This document shows positions 1 to 8,465 of a stretch of DNA of 64,000 nucleotides, piece by piece. Each line of letters begins with the position of its first letter. The first letter of the stretch is position 1. The DNA lies in contig PRDJ01000035.1 in assembly GCA_003345555.1 (NCBI GenBank), positions 1-64,000 on the forward strand, in the 5' to 3' direction. The translations under genes and the position numbers were made by a program. This DNA comes from Candidatus Thorarchaeota archaeon (GTDB lineage Archaea > Asgardarchaeota > Thorarchaeia > Thorarchaeales > Thorarchaeaceae). Below the pieces are notes generated by a model, which saw only the letters and a program-made list of their open reading frames with translations, was not told the DNA's origin and made no database searches.

Positions 1-156
1 AGTGGGTTCGTTGACGGCTCGCCCGACATCGAAAATCCCACCGATTGGCTGCAGTATCCCGAGGCCGCCAGCCAATGGCCCTATCGGCATCGTGAGAATC
101 ACTATCATTACGATAGGTCCCACGAGCGAAAGGCCGAACTTGATGATCTTCTTCAC
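1..156 (-). CDS. Truncated N-terminus of a membrane-anchored or secreted protein, possibly penicillin-acylase family
   Basis: Only the first 52 codons are inside the window; the gene continues past position 1. Reading begins at a GTG (154-156) after an in-frame stop. The peptide has a short Lys-rich N-terminus and one hydrophobic segment (about residues 6-24), so it looks like a signal anchor or signal peptide. The following Pro/Gly-rich stretch (PIGPLAGG and so on) resembles the linker that precedes the catalytic part of archaeal penicillin acylase-like hydrolases. That family guess is an inference from a short fragment and is weak. The coding call itself rests on an open frame and the coherent signal-like pattern. 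Confidence 0.5.
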   Translation of the reverse strand, partial: MKKIIKFGLSLVGPIVMIVILTMPIGPLAGGLGILQPIGGIFDVGRAVNEPT

Positions 157-345
157 GTTTCTCGCCTTGCAGCAGAGAGTTTAGTCTATGCAGATACGCA
201 AGCCACTAGATAAGTCTTGGCAGAAGGGGGATGTGCAATCTAGGAACGTGCAAAGAACTGGCCACTTCTAGCGTGGTCGCCTACTGTTTCGCTACTGATA
301 CTACTGAAGTTGTGAATACGTTGCGGCACATTGGCACCCATACTA

Positions 346-1200
346 CTACGGTGGGATATCCGTTTGCTTGAAATACATAAGATAATTGTCAGGACCAAAC
401 ACTACTACAGTGGGATCTCCGATGAACCCGGTAAATCCCGTAATCAGATCTTCCGCTAGAACTGTCAAACCGCTGCTGTTGTATTCCGCCACTGAGATCC
501 CTTTAGATCCAAGATAGTACGTGTGTAATTTACCATTAATGTAATGTGTCGAACACAGTATGCCCCCGAAACTAAAGGTGGTATCTCTCACAAGTGGCAT
601 TGATATGGAAGTTCCATTGGCTTTTAACAAAGTGCTCCCTAGATCCACGAAGAGGATCCACTCACCTGGGCTGTACTGAAATAGATCCGGATCGGTGATG
701 TTGGCTTCACTGAATAGAATCGCATCTTCGACGAAGTTGATTCCATCGAACGAGTGGCTGGTCACAATATTAGCCGGGTTTCCTCCCAAGTTACCGACAT
801 AAGTGAGCCGTATTAGTCCGCCATCGACTATCGGGTTCGGATCGACGGGGCGCGGACTATTCGACCCTGAAATCGCTACATCATATACTGCAAAGCTGTT
901 GCCGTGATTATCGCTGATGGCGACACTCAGTTTCTCACCACACTCAGCATTAATGAAATAGAGATAGACCTTGCCGTAATAATACACGGCTCCAGGGACA
1001 GATGCATGATTGAAAATCACGGTACTATTGACAGTCCAGCTCAAGCCATTGACCGAGGTGGCGGAATAGACTCTATGATAATACGGAGCCACAATATTGC
1101 AGTTAGGGTAGAGTGCGAGGGGGGCTATGACCACAACCAAGACCGCGATCAACCCCACTGCAAGGATGGGAGTCATGATTCTCAGTTTCTTGGAGACCAC
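346..1200 (-). CDS. Secreted or membrane-anchored beta-propeller-like protein of unknown function
   Basis: This is a predicted extracytoplasmic protein with one N-terminal hydrophobic helix (about residues 9-30). The remainder is rich in aromatic, Asp and Gly residues and has repeated segments such as DGLSW, DGINF, DPDLF and GDPTVVV. That pattern resembles five-bladed beta-propeller proteins of the GH43/GH32/arabinanase fold. I see no confident catalytic triad, so enzymatic activity is not claimed. I prefer the GTG at 1200 because GAGGT lies seven bases upstream and a TATA-like CCTTAAG lies near 1241-1249. A TTG at 1236 would extend the protein by 12 residues. It is divergent from the carbamoyltransferase pair. 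Confidence 0.7.
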   Translation of the reverse strand: MVSKKLRIMTPILAVGLIAVLVVVIAPLALYPNCNIVAPYYHRVYSATSVNGLSWTVNSTVIFNHASVPGAVYYYGKVYLYFINAECGEKLSVAISDNHGNSFAVYDVAISGSNSPRPVDPNPIVDGGLIRLTYVGNLGGNPANIVTSHSFDGINFVEDAILFSEANITDPDLFQYSPGEWILFVDLGSTLLKANGTSISMPLVRDTTFSFGGILCSTHYINGKLHTYYLGSKGISVAEYNSSGLTVLAEDLITGFTGFIGDPTVVVFGPDNYLMYFKQTDIPP

Positions 1201-1359
1201 AGTCGCTACCTCGCAAGAATAGAGGAGAGTTCGCAAGCTGGCACTTAAGGCTTTAGAGCGATTTCATGATGTCCGGTCAAGCTAACCCAGAACGACCCGG
1301 AACTACTTTCTCACCCATAGGTTCTTGAAATCCCCCTTTGTTGACAAGCTTTTTCAGCA

Positions 1360-1367
1360 AGATATAG
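1360..1367 (+). promoter_or_regulatory. TATA-like promoter element of the carbamoyltransferase gene
   Basis: AGATATAG lies about 30 bases upstream of the ATG at 1396. That spacing is what archaeal promoters with a leaderless or very short-leader transcript show. No convincing Shine-Dalgarno precedes this ATG, which fits a leaderless start. The call rests on spacing and base composition only. Confidence 0.4.
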
Positions 1368-1395
1368 ACCGCACGTCACAAGGTCGTGGACTAAT

Positions 1396-2442
1396 ATGAC
1401 AAAGACCGACGGATTCAGAGGTAGAGATTTCATCACTCTACGAGATTATACCAAAGAGGAAGTTGAGACTATCTTGGAGGTCGCATCTGACCTCAAGAGG
1501 AAATTCGCAGTCGGGGAGCCACACAAGCTTCTAGACTCGAAAACGCTATTCATGATTTTCTATAACCAGAGCCTACGCACAAGAAACTCGTTCGAAGCCG
1601 GAATGACTCAGCTCGGTGGGCATGCGCACTACCTAGACCCTGACAAGATATACGCTCCCGCGCTTGAGGGTGACGAGAAGGCATACTCCACAGAACGAGT
1701 GGCTGACGTAGCCCGGGTTCTCGCACGAATGGGGCACGGGATATCGATTCGCTGTTATGGTGATCCGGTAGGCTGGATATACGGGAGAGCACATGAGATA
1801 ATCACGAATTTCGCACACTGGTCTAGCATTCCCGTTATCAATATGGAGGACGACATGTATCATCCATGTCAGGCACTCGCAGATATCTTGACGGTCAAGG
1901 AGAAATTCGGCACTTACAAGGGTGTGAAATTCGTAATGTCTTGGGCGTATTCTCCGTCTGTTCACAAGCCGCTGGCGGTACCTCAGAGTGCGGTTATCGC
2001 GGCGACCAAGATGGGCATGGACACCGTGCTAGCTCATCCAAAAGGAATGGAACTCGATGATGACATCATAACGCAGTGCAAGACATACGCTGAGGAGAAC
2101 AACAGCAGCTTCGAAATCATGAATGATATGGAGGAGGCGTTTGAGGGTGCTCAAGTTGTGTATCCCAAGTCTTGGACATGCAAGCAGTACATTCCGCCTT
2201 TCAACAGCAAGCCTGAGCTTGACAAGGCAAAGGTTGTCTTCGATAGGAACAAGCACTGGATCTGTGATGATGCAAAGATGAAGATTGCAGGATCCAAGGC
2301 TCTCTACATGCACTGCCTGCCATGCGACCGAGGTTTCGAAGTGGCGAATTCAGTCATCGATGGTCCACAGTCAATCGTGTGGGACCAAGCCGAGAACAGA
2401 CTGCACGTCCAGAAAGCAGTAATGGCATTAACCATGCGCTAG
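1396..2442 (+). CDS. Carbamoyltransferase of the knotted (YgeW / N-acetylornithine carbamoyltransferase-like) type, paralog 1
   Basis: This 348-residue protein transfers a carbamoyl group from carbamoyl phosphate to an amino acceptor. It shows the carbamoyl-phosphate motif SLRTR (59-63), HPCQ (156-159), and HCLP (306-309) in the context HCLPCDRG, followed by the C-terminal AENRLHVQK helix. The segment starting at Ser182 (SWAYSPS...KPLAVPQ) matches the second-substrate loop of knotted carbamoyltransferases rather than classical ornithine carbamoyltransferase. Length fits the family. The acceptor is unknown: acetylornithine, a ureidoglycine or oxamate-type compound, or ornithine are all possible. 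A close paralog follows 104 bases downstream. Confidence 0.88.
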   Translation: MTKTDGFRGRDFITLRDYTKEEVETILEVASDLKRKFAVGEPHKLLDSKTLFMIFYNQSLRTRNSFEAGMTQLGGHAHYLDPDKIYAPALEGDEKAYSTERVADVARVLARMGHGISIRCYGDPVGWIYGRAHEIITNFAHWSSIPVINMEDDMYHPCQALADILTVKEKFGTYKGVKFVMSWAYSPSVHKPLAVPQSAVIAATKMGMDTVLAHPKGMELDDDIITQCKTYAEENNSSFEIMNDMEEAFEGAQVVYPKSWTCKQYIPPFNSKPELDKAKVVFDRNKHWICDDAKMKIAGSKALYMHCLPCDRGFEVANSVIDGPQSIVWDQAENRLHVQKAVMALTMR

Positions 2443-2451
2443 TCTTTTTCT

Positions 2452-2504
2452 GTATCGGGGTCACGCACGCCTGCGCAAGAGCGCCGTGACGTGACCTCCG
2501 ATAC
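2452..2504. repeat. Long imperfect hairpin between the two carbamoyltransferase genes
   Basis: The arms GTATCGG-GGTCACG-CACG and CGTG-ACGTGACC-TCCGATAC pair over about 18 bp with two single-base bulges. Inside the loop is a further perfect GCGC-AAGA-GCGC hairpin. The structure begins ten bases after the stop of paralog 1 and ends about 40 bases before the start of paralog 2. It could be a terminator, an attenuator-like leader or a processing site. No function can be assigned from sequence alone. Confidence 0.6.
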
Positions 2505-2546
2505 ATCTTAAAACCAGACGTTGTTCTTGTTTCAGCGGTGATTCTG

Positions 2547-3611
2547 ATGGCAAAGTCTGGGAAAGCGAGCTCAAAGAGCCTGTTCGGACGTGACCTCATT
2601 TGCACTCAAGAATGGAGCGTTGAGGAGTTAGAGCGAACTCTCGCCTTGGCGTTCGAGTTCAAGGCAAACCGCTTCGATCATCCTTTGAGGAATTGTCTTG
2701 ATCGCAAGACCTTCTTCATGTTCTTTTACAATCCAAGTGTGAGGACGCGTCAAAGCTTTGAATGTGCGGCTACCGAACTGGGTGGTCATGCTCAGTTCTT
2801 GGAACCTACATCAATGAGGCTGAAGACGAAGACTACTGCAGGTGAGACCATACAAGATGCGGCGAATGTTATGAGCAGGTATGCTTGCGGAATCGGAATC
2901 AGAACTCTTGAGACCGCGGTCGAACACTATGGCGAAGGTGACGAACTCCTCCGCGAATATGCAAAGTGGGCCAGTGTTCCCATCATCAGTATGGCGCATG
3001 ACAAGTTTCACCCCTGCCAAGGATTGGCTGATGTCATGGGAATGAGGATGCACGGCGGCAAGAATCTCAAGCGTAAGAAACTCCTTCAGGTCTGGGGGAA
3101 GGGAGCATTGGTGCGGTCCTGGTGCTCAGTGCAGGAGAGCATCCTGATTAATACCCGGCTCGGACTCGATGTGACCTTGGCGTACCCAGAAGGCTACGAC
3201 TTGGATCCAGAAGTGTACAAGTGGTGCGAAAGCAATGCTGCCGCATCAGGCGGCCGATTCGAAATCGTGCACGGCCTAGAGGAAGGATACAAAGGAGCTG
3301 ATTTTGTCTACAGTCGGAACTGGCAGAGTCCTGCCTTCTATGCGGATATGAAGAAAGTAGGTGTGGACGCCGCCAAGAAGAAAGAGATTGAGATGGCGGC
3401 GAAGTACGATGACTGGATCTGCAACAAAGAGTGGATGTCGAGGACGAGAAACGCATTCTTCACTCATTGCGGACCTGTCGATAGGGGAGCGGAGGTCACA
3501 GATGAAGTGTGTGACGGCCCGCGGTCCATCGTGTACGACGTAGCCGAGAATCGGTTGCATGTTCAGAAGGCGATAATGGCCTTGACAATGGCTAGCCCTA
3601 AGCAGGGTTGA
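2547..3611 (+). CDS. Carbamoyltransferase of the knotted type, paralog 2
   Basis: This is a 354-residue paralog of the preceding gene with SVRTR (64-68), HPCQ (155-158) and the same C-terminal AENRLHVQK helix. The usual HCLP motif is changed to HCGP (307-310), removing the leucine that normally contributes to the substrate pocket. The loop corresponding to SWAYSPS is replaced by VWGKGALVRSW. Both changes suggest a different acceptor from paralog 1. The ATG at 2547 is preferred over a GTG at 2538 because GGTGA sits five bases upstream of it. The pair may act in one pathway or form a hetero-oligomer; that is inference. Confidence 0.87.
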   Translation: MAKSGKASSKSLFGRDLICTQEWSVEELERTLALAFEFKANRFDHPLRNCLDRKTFFMFFYNPSVRTRQSFECAATELGGHAQFLEPTSMRLKTKTTAGETIQDAANVMSRYACGIGIRTLETAVEHYGEGDELLREYAKWASVPIISMAHDKFHPCQGLADVMGMRMHGGKNLKRKKLLQVWGKGALVRSWCSVQESILINTRLGLDVTLAYPEGYDLDPEVYKWCESNAAASGGRFEIVHGLEEGYKGADFVYSRNWQSPAFYADMKKVGVDAAKKKEIEMAAKYDDWICNKEWMSRTRNAFFTHCGPVDRGAEVTDEVCDGPRSIVYDVAENRLHVQKAIMALTMASPKQG

Positions 3612-3733
3612 ATCAAGGTGGAGTCGCATTAGCTGAGAGCCGACTTAGTGACAAGACGCAGGACTAGTGGTTGCACATTCCGATGCTGACACCGTGGCGG
3701 GTCGCGACTATGAGCTAGACTGGCACCCGTCAA

Positions 3734-4015
3734 CTACCATGCGCCTTGAGATGTATCGAACATCTTCGCTAAGAAATAGATAATGACGGCCACAATCAGC
3801 AATATCGCAAAAAACGCAACCACGAATGACGGGCCTGACAATTCATTCCACCAGACTAACGGCCCGAAAATCTCACTGAAGTGTATCACACCGGTCAGGT
3901 CTGCTATTACCACCAGAACAAGAGGCATTCCAACGAGTACACCTGTTGCTAATGCCAAGTATGCTGCTCTTTTAATCCAGATGCGCTTCGAATCAAGCGG
4001 TTGCTTGCTAACCAT
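3734..4015 (-). CDS. Small two-helix membrane protein, partial tandem copy of the neighbour's C-terminus
   Basis: This 93-residue protein has two predicted transmembrane helices. Over 82 residues it aligns without gaps to the C-terminal part of the gene at 4061-4924: I count about 38 identities, including KRAAYL, DLTG, FSEIFG and NELS. It therefore looks like a partial tandem duplicate that stayed open. The ATG at 4015 is chosen because GGAG lies nine bases upstream. An in-frame ATG at 4054, just after the upstream stop, would add 13 residues. Function is unknown. It is probably co-transcribed with the upstream gene. Confidence 0.72.
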   Translation of the reverse strand: MVSKQPLDSKRIWIKRAAYLALATGVLVGMPLVLVVIADLTGVIHFSEIFGPLVWWNELSGPSFVVAFFAILLIVAVIIYFLAKMFDTSQGAW

Positions 4016-4060
4016 CGCACTCTGCTCCTGACTCGACCATGAAGATCGATACAAAATCGA

Positions 4061-4924
4061 CTACCAGCTGCCTTCCTTCGCGCTAAAAGCTTTGAGGATG
4101 AAGTACATCATGGCTATCACTAGGAGAACAACGGACGAAAAGCCCGCCAGAAAGGCGGTTGATGACAATTCATTGAAGAATACAATGTTTCCGAAAATCT
4201 CACTAAAGGTGTGCGCGCCAGTCAAGTCCGATACCATGACCAGAAAGAAAGGTGTAGTTACAAATACAAGTGCAGCAATGGACAGGTACGCCGCACGCTT
4301 AAGCCAGAGGGATGTAGAATCGCGCTGCATCGCTTCCACTGGGGTCGCAACATGCGTTGGGGCTGTCGGTTCTATTACTTTCGTACCTCTTTTCAGCAAT
4401 CTGTCGCGGAGCGAGTCGTACTTGCCCGTCCAGTAGCCCGAGATTCTCTGCTTGCTGATGTCCTCTGTTTTTCCGAGGAGACCCCTGAGTAGAAGGGCTG
4501 AACCAATCCCGGCAATCGCTGCTGCTGTGAATGCAGCCTGGAATCCGTAGAACAGGAGAATGTTGTATGCCGCAGCTCCTATGCGAAAACCAAGCAGGGC
4601 GGCAAGCCATCCGGTGCGATTCCCGAAGATGCGAGAGCGAGTATGAAGATAGTAGGATCCAGCAATCATGGCGAAGAGCGAGAAGGAAACTATGTCAATT
4701 ACAAACCATAGAAACCACCAATCTGTGCTGAGAGCATAACGAACAAAGGGGTTGAACTCAAAGGCTGCTCCATAGCTGTTCCAGAGCAGAACCGTGTAAA
4801 TAGCATCGATCAGACCAATTGGAGTAAGGGAGAAGACAAGATATCGAACCCATTTCTCTTCCCACCAGATAGAGAGCATCTCTCTCGTTGTCATAGTGGA
4901 CAGGTCTCTTCTTCTCTTGGCCAT
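4061..4924 (-). CDS. Polytopic membrane protein with a DUF5658-like N-terminal half
   Basis: This 287-residue protein has about seven hydrophobic segments. The N-terminal half carries a pattern like LIDAIYT followed by EFNPFVR, which resembles the Asp/Glu-Asn-Pro signature of DUF5658-type membrane proteins. A soluble linker at about residues 170-200 separates it from the last two helices, the part duplicated in the downstream gene. The ATG at 4924 is preferred over a TTG six bases upstream. A TATA-like CTTTTATA at 4967-4975 would give a short leader. No enzymatic residues are recognised and function is unknown. Confidence 0.72.
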   Translation of the reverse strand: MAKRRRDLSTMTTREMLSIWWEEKWVRYLVFSLTPIGLIDAIYTVLLWNSYGAAFEFNPFVRYALSTDWWFLWFVIDIVSFSLFAMIAGSYYLHTRSRIFGNRTGWLAALLGFRIGAAAYNILLFYGFQAAFTAAAIAGIGSALLLRGLLGKTEDISKQRISGYWTGKYDSLRDRLLKRGTKVIEPTAPTHVATPVEAMQRDSTSLWLKRAAYLSIAALVFVTTPFFLVMVSDLTGAHTFSEIFGNIVFFNELSSTAFLAGFSSVVLLVIAMMYFILKAFSAKEGSW

Positions 4925-4966
4925 CTGCAACTAATCGGCACCCAAGTCTCCGTCCATAAATCATCG

Positions 4967-4975
4967 TATAAAAGC
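4967..4975 (-). promoter_or_regulatory. TATA-like promoter element
   Basis: GCTTTTATA on the minus strand lies about 45 bases upstream of the ATG at 4924 and would place transcription start about 20 bases before it. It is one of the clearer archaeal TATA-like elements in the window. Confidence 0.45.
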
Positions 4976-5109
4976 TTCCAAATGAGCCATTTGCATCCAT
5001 GGCTGAACTTCTGCCCGGTGGTCAAATCCCCTAGCTGCAATTAGGAAGATCTCCGAAGGGTTCCTCTGCAATGTCGGGCGTATGCACAGTCGCTGTGACA
5101 CGACGGAGC

Positions 5110-5150
5110 AATGAAAAAGAAGAGTGGGCAGAGGATTGCGTTCCTCTGCC
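5110..5150 (-). terminator. Hairpin plus T-rich terminator of the substrate-binding protein gene
   Basis: Twenty bases after the stop of the substrate-binding protein gene, a perfect 9-bp inverted repeat (GGCAGAGGA / TCCTCTGCC, 5127-5150, 6-base loop) is followed on the minus strand by a T-rich tract (ACTCTTCTTTTTCAT). The layout is that of an intrinsic terminator. The T-tract alone would be enough for archaeal RNA polymerase, so the hairpin may instead stabilise the 3' end. Confidence 0.7.
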
Positions 5151-5169
5151 TGTCTAGTAGATACTTAGT

Positions 5170-7050
5170 CTATGGCATAGTGTACCCCGTGGGGTAAGCC
5201 TTGTAGAAGTGGTAGAAGTACAGACCGTACCACATTGGGTTGTAGTTGTAACCGTTCATGTACACACCCTCAACGTGGAAGGTCTGAGCCTGGTATGCCC
5301 ATACGAAGGCAGCCTGATCTACCACTGCCTGCTGAATCTTGCCGTAGAGCACATTGCGCGCAGTTGGGTCTAATTCCTGAGCAGCAGCAGTGATCCAGCC
5401 GTCAACGAGAGTCGCGTTCCAACCCGTAGAGAGTTGTAGGCCGATTCTGTTCGCGTACAGTCCAGTGCTCTTCACGAACGGGACAACGTAGTCGTCCGGG
5501 TCAGCGTAGTCGGGTGCCCACCCAAGGAAGAAGAACCCGAGCTGCCTGTTGTTCAGCATGTAGAGGTAGCTTGGCCACGCCACCGACTTCACTGTTACGG
5601 TGAGCGGACTAACAGGCTGAAGCGCTAGGGGATCATCAAGGATAGCTTGTATGCCGTCCCCCATGAGCAGACAACCCTGCTGTCGGACCGTGTTCCCTTC
5701 ATTGTAGTAGATGTCCAAGTTGTAAGACATGTTGGCAAGGATGGGTTCCAATAGGCCCGAGCTCATGGCTGCGTTCCACTTTTCTACTGCCTTGTCCAAA
5801 TCGTAGCTGTACATGCGAAGGCTGTCATTGTGGCCGAACATGCCGATTGGGATAGGTCCCTGGGCCTGCTGGCCAAAGCCGTTAAGCACGTTCGCAATCA
5901 TGGTCGCGTAGTCAAAGGCGTAGGAGAATGCTTCCCTCACTTCCTTGATAACGAATGGGCTCTTTACTATGTTGTTTGAAATGTTCATGTACTCTCTCAT
6001 GTTGAATCCCATGAACATCACGTCATAGGTGGGAACCTGGCACCATAGCTTGAGCTGTGGATAGAGGGACTTCAAAGTACCGTCGCCGTTGCTACCATTG
6101 ACACGGTTCCATATGTAGAGAGCATGGGTCGTCGGCCAGTAGCCCGTATCGGTTGAGTTTGCCAAGAGATTGAGGATTCTGCTGTTGACATCGGTGTTCT
6201 GCTTGATCACTACGTTCGTGATGCTGCCAGCGTTCGGGAACTCGGCTTTCGCCGCTGTGGCTCTCCAGTAGTTGGTGTACGCCGTAAGCTGGATTTGCTC
6301 AGTCGGTACCCAGCTGGTCATCATGTACGGACCTGTACCACAGGTGTGTGTATCGACGTAGGCGTTGTGTGTACCATACTCGACTCCTCCGTTTGCTTCA
6401 ACCCAAGTCGGGCTCACGGCGCAGGCAACTGAAAAGGCCAGTACCGAGAAGAACGGAGCATACTTGAAGGCGAGCCTAAGCCGAATGGTGTAGGTATCGA
6501 GTACTATGATAGAGTGTGAGTTCGCGAACCAGTTGTCATAGGCTGCGTTGAACTCAGTGCTCGGGGCGCCGAACTCGTTGGCTGCGTCTTCAACTGCCTG
6601 ACCGCCTAGGAGTGGTTCTGCGAACATCCAAGCCGGTCCTGCGGTATCGAAGATCTTCATTACTCTGTCAAGGCTGTATTTCATAGCTGTTGCATTGAAC
6701 GGCGTACCGTCATGGAATGTTACTCCCTGCCTCAGCGTGAAAGTGTAGTTTTTACCATCGCCTGAGACCACGTAACTCGTAGCGAGCAATGGTACGCTGG
6801 GTGTCGTGTTTGTACCCACCCATTCGTACCCATACAGCGTCTCATATACATTCATGATTACTGCTCCGCCAGCGGTTTCATAGTCCACGGCGGGGTCCAA
6901 GTATTCTGCATCGCCAGCCGTCTCCTGGATGATTGTATGGATCCTTGGAGGTATGAGGGTCACGGCCGGGGGCTGCAACAGGATATACGCTCCGGCAGCG
7001 CCGACTACAATGACCACCACTACGATGGCGAGCACCATATTCTTTTCCAT
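5170..7050 (-). CDS. Peptide/oligopeptide ABC transporter substrate-binding protein (SBP_bac_5 family)
   Basis: This 626-residue lipid- or helix-anchored extracellular receptor delivers peptides or similar solutes to the permease encoded divergently. An N-terminal hydrophobic helix (about residues 5-25) is followed by a linker and the family 5 solute-binding fold: AEYLDPAVDYET near the start, YTFTLRQGVTFHDGTPFNA around 110-125, and the later VREAFSYAFD and LGWAPDYADPDDYV motifs. The ATG at 7050 has a strong AAGGAGGAT ribosome-binding site. The gene is transcribed away from the permease-ATPase operon across a 338-base spacer and ends in a hairpin terminator. Confidence 0.93.
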   Translation of the reverse strand: MEKNMVLAIVVVVIVVGAAGAYILLQPPAVTLIPPRIHTIIQETAGDAEYLDPAVDYETAGGAVIMNVYETLYGYEWVGTNTTPSVPLLATSYVVSGDGKNYTFTLRQGVTFHDGTPFNATAMKYSLDRVMKIFDTAGPAWMFAEPLLGGQAVEDAANEFGAPSTEFNAAYDNWFANSHSIIVLDTYTIRLRLAFKYAPFFSVLAFSVACAVSPTWVEANGGVEYGTHNAYVDTHTCGTGPYMMTSWVPTEQIQLTAYTNYWRATAAKAEFPNAGSITNVVIKQNTDVNSRILNLLANSTDTGYWPTTHALYIWNRVNGSNGDGTLKSLYPQLKLWCQVPTYDVMFMGFNMREYMNISNNIVKSPFVIKEVREAFSYAFDYATMIANVLNGFGQQAQGPIPIGMFGHNDSLRMYSYDLDKAVEKWNAAMSSGLLEPILANMSYNLDIYYNEGNTVRQQGCLLMGDGIQAILDDPLALQPVSPLTVTVKSVAWPSYLYMLNNRQLGFFFLGWAPDYADPDDYVVPFVKSTGLYANRIGLQLSTGWNATLVDGWITAAAQELDPTARNVLYGKIQQAVVDQAAFVWAYQAQTFHVEGVYMNGYNYNPMWYGLYFYHFYKAYPTGYTMP

Positions 7051-7388
7051 GTTATCCTCCTTCTTTCGTGTTATCTAGCACAGAGGTCCTTGCGTCCCCA
7101 AAAAGGCCGCAAATTGGACCGCATAGGAGCTACACTTACGTGTTGACCCCTATACTTGTAACACGAGGCATTGTTTACTGGGACGCGTCTAATATAGCTT
7201 ACTACTTCTGGACCAAAGAAGAGCGCATTTTCTAATCTTGCAGTAGTCAAAAGCTATTATAGTTGTGCAGGTGGTTACACATCATGAGCCGAACTCAACC
7301 AAAAACTTAAGTGGCGTGCAAAAACCGCAGTCCTAGCTCAAGAGGAGCAGAGGTTCGGTCCGCGGTATCAAGACTCGAGGTTTGATAG
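7051..7388. promoter_or_regulatory. Divergent promoter region between receptor and permease operon
   Basis: This 338-base gap has no convincing gene. For the minus-strand receptor, TATA-like elements are AAGCTATATTAG (7189-7200) and CAAGTATAGG (around 7150-7159). For the plus-strand permease, candidates are GCTATTATAG (7254-7263) and the A-rich AAAAACTTAAG (7301-7311). No clear operator dyad is evident. Separate promoters would allow the abundant receptor to be expressed independently of the membrane complex. Confidence 0.5.
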
Positions 7389-8453
7389 ATGAAGCTTAGG
7401 GATTTCATCCTTAGAAGGATAATCTTGGCTGTACCCGTTGTCTTTGGCGTACTTACGATAACTTGGTTCTTGTCTTATGTTGTGGGAAACCCGGTTGCCA
7501 TGTTCATAACAGAGCGGACTTCTCCGGCAGCCATCCCAGGAATAATCCGGGAGCACGGGTTTGATCAACCTCTGGTCATTCAGTACTTTCTGTACTTGAG
7601 AAGCCTCCTGATTGGCGATTGGGGGACTAGTTATTCAACGGGCGGTGACCGGCCAGTGTTAGAGATTATTGCCCGTAAGTTCCCCGCTACTATTGAACTT
7701 GCGATTGTCGCGATGATATTCGCCGTAGTCCTTGGCATTCCGCTCGGCATCCTCTCGGCGACAAGGAAAGACAAGCCGGCTGACCACGTCACACGGGTGT
7801 TCTCCCTAGCTGGAGTGTCAATGCCAATCTTCTGGTTCGCTCTGATGCTCAAGTATGTGTTCTTCTACCAGTTCTCCGTGTGGGGCCTTCCCTATCTGCC
7901 CAATGGCGATAGAATTGACAACGAGCTCTGGAAGGCTGTTCTCAACAACGGAGTCGGTTACGATTATACCACAAGCATAACTGGGTTTGTTCTCGTAGAT
8001 TCCCTGCTATACGGCCAACCTTTTCTGTTTTGGAATGCAGTACTCCATCTTATCATGCCGGGCTTCTGCTTGGGCTATCTAACGCTTGCTATCGTCACGA
8101 GAATGATGCGTTCAAGCATGCTCGAAGTCATGAAGGAAGACTACATCACATTGGCGCGCTCCAAGGGGCTGACCGAACGTATTGTAGTATACAGGCATGC
8201 CTTGAGGAATGCACTCATTCCGACAGTGACTGTCATTGGCTTGGCATTCGGAGGTCTAATGACCGGCGCTGTACTAACCGAGACTATCTTCAACTGGCCT
8301 GGTCTGGGTCGATGGGCGACCGGGGCAATCTTAGCGTCTGACATGGCTGCAATCAATGGCTTCGTTCTTCTAGTGGCTCTCGTTTTTGTAAGTGCAAATC
8401 TAATAGTCGATTTGGCATATGGGACGCTTGATCCTCGCATAAGATTCGGCTAG
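7389..8453 (+). CDS. Dipeptide/oligopeptide ABC transporter permease, DppB-like
   Basis: This 354-residue permease has six predicted transmembrane helices and the binding-protein-dependent transport domain. The N-terminus (ILRRIILAVPVVFGVLTITW) is typical of DppB/OppB. The cytoplasmic coupling (EAA) loop is present around residues 245-275 (EDYITLARSKGLTERIV..HALRNA). GAGGT lies eight bases upstream of the ATG. It is the first gene of a permease-permease-ATPase-ATPase operon and forms a heterodimer with the next product. Confidence 0.93.
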   Translation: MKLRDFILRRIILAVPVVFGVLTITWFLSYVVGNPVAMFITERTSPAAIPGIIREHGFDQPLVIQYFLYLRSLLIGDWGTSYSTGGDRPVLEIIARKFPATIELAIVAMIFAVVLGIPLGILSATRKDKPADHVTRVFSLAGVSMPIFWFALMLKYVFFYQFSVWGLPYLPNGDRIDNELWKAVLNNGVGYDYTTSITGFVLVDSLLYGQPFLFWNAVLHLIMPGFCLGYLTLAIVTRMMRSSMLEVMKEDYITLARSKGLTERIVVYRHALRNALIPTVTVIGLAFGGLMTGAVLTETIFNWPGLGRWATGAILASDMAAINGFVLLVALVFVSANLIVDLAYGTLDPRIRFG

Positions 8454-8465
8454 GAGAGGAAATCG

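Noticed and set aside
341-417. Imperfect direct repeat (ACTACTAC-GTGGGAT) around the end of the propeller-like gene
   Set aside because: About 18 bases with mismatches, two copies only, out of frame with each other; likely chance or an old microduplication.
904-1248. 114-codon plus-strand open frame opposite the propeller-like gene
   Set aside because: Low-complexity Asp/His/Ile composition typical of an antisense shadow; the minus-strand frame has a signal anchor, ribosome-binding site and coherent domain pattern.
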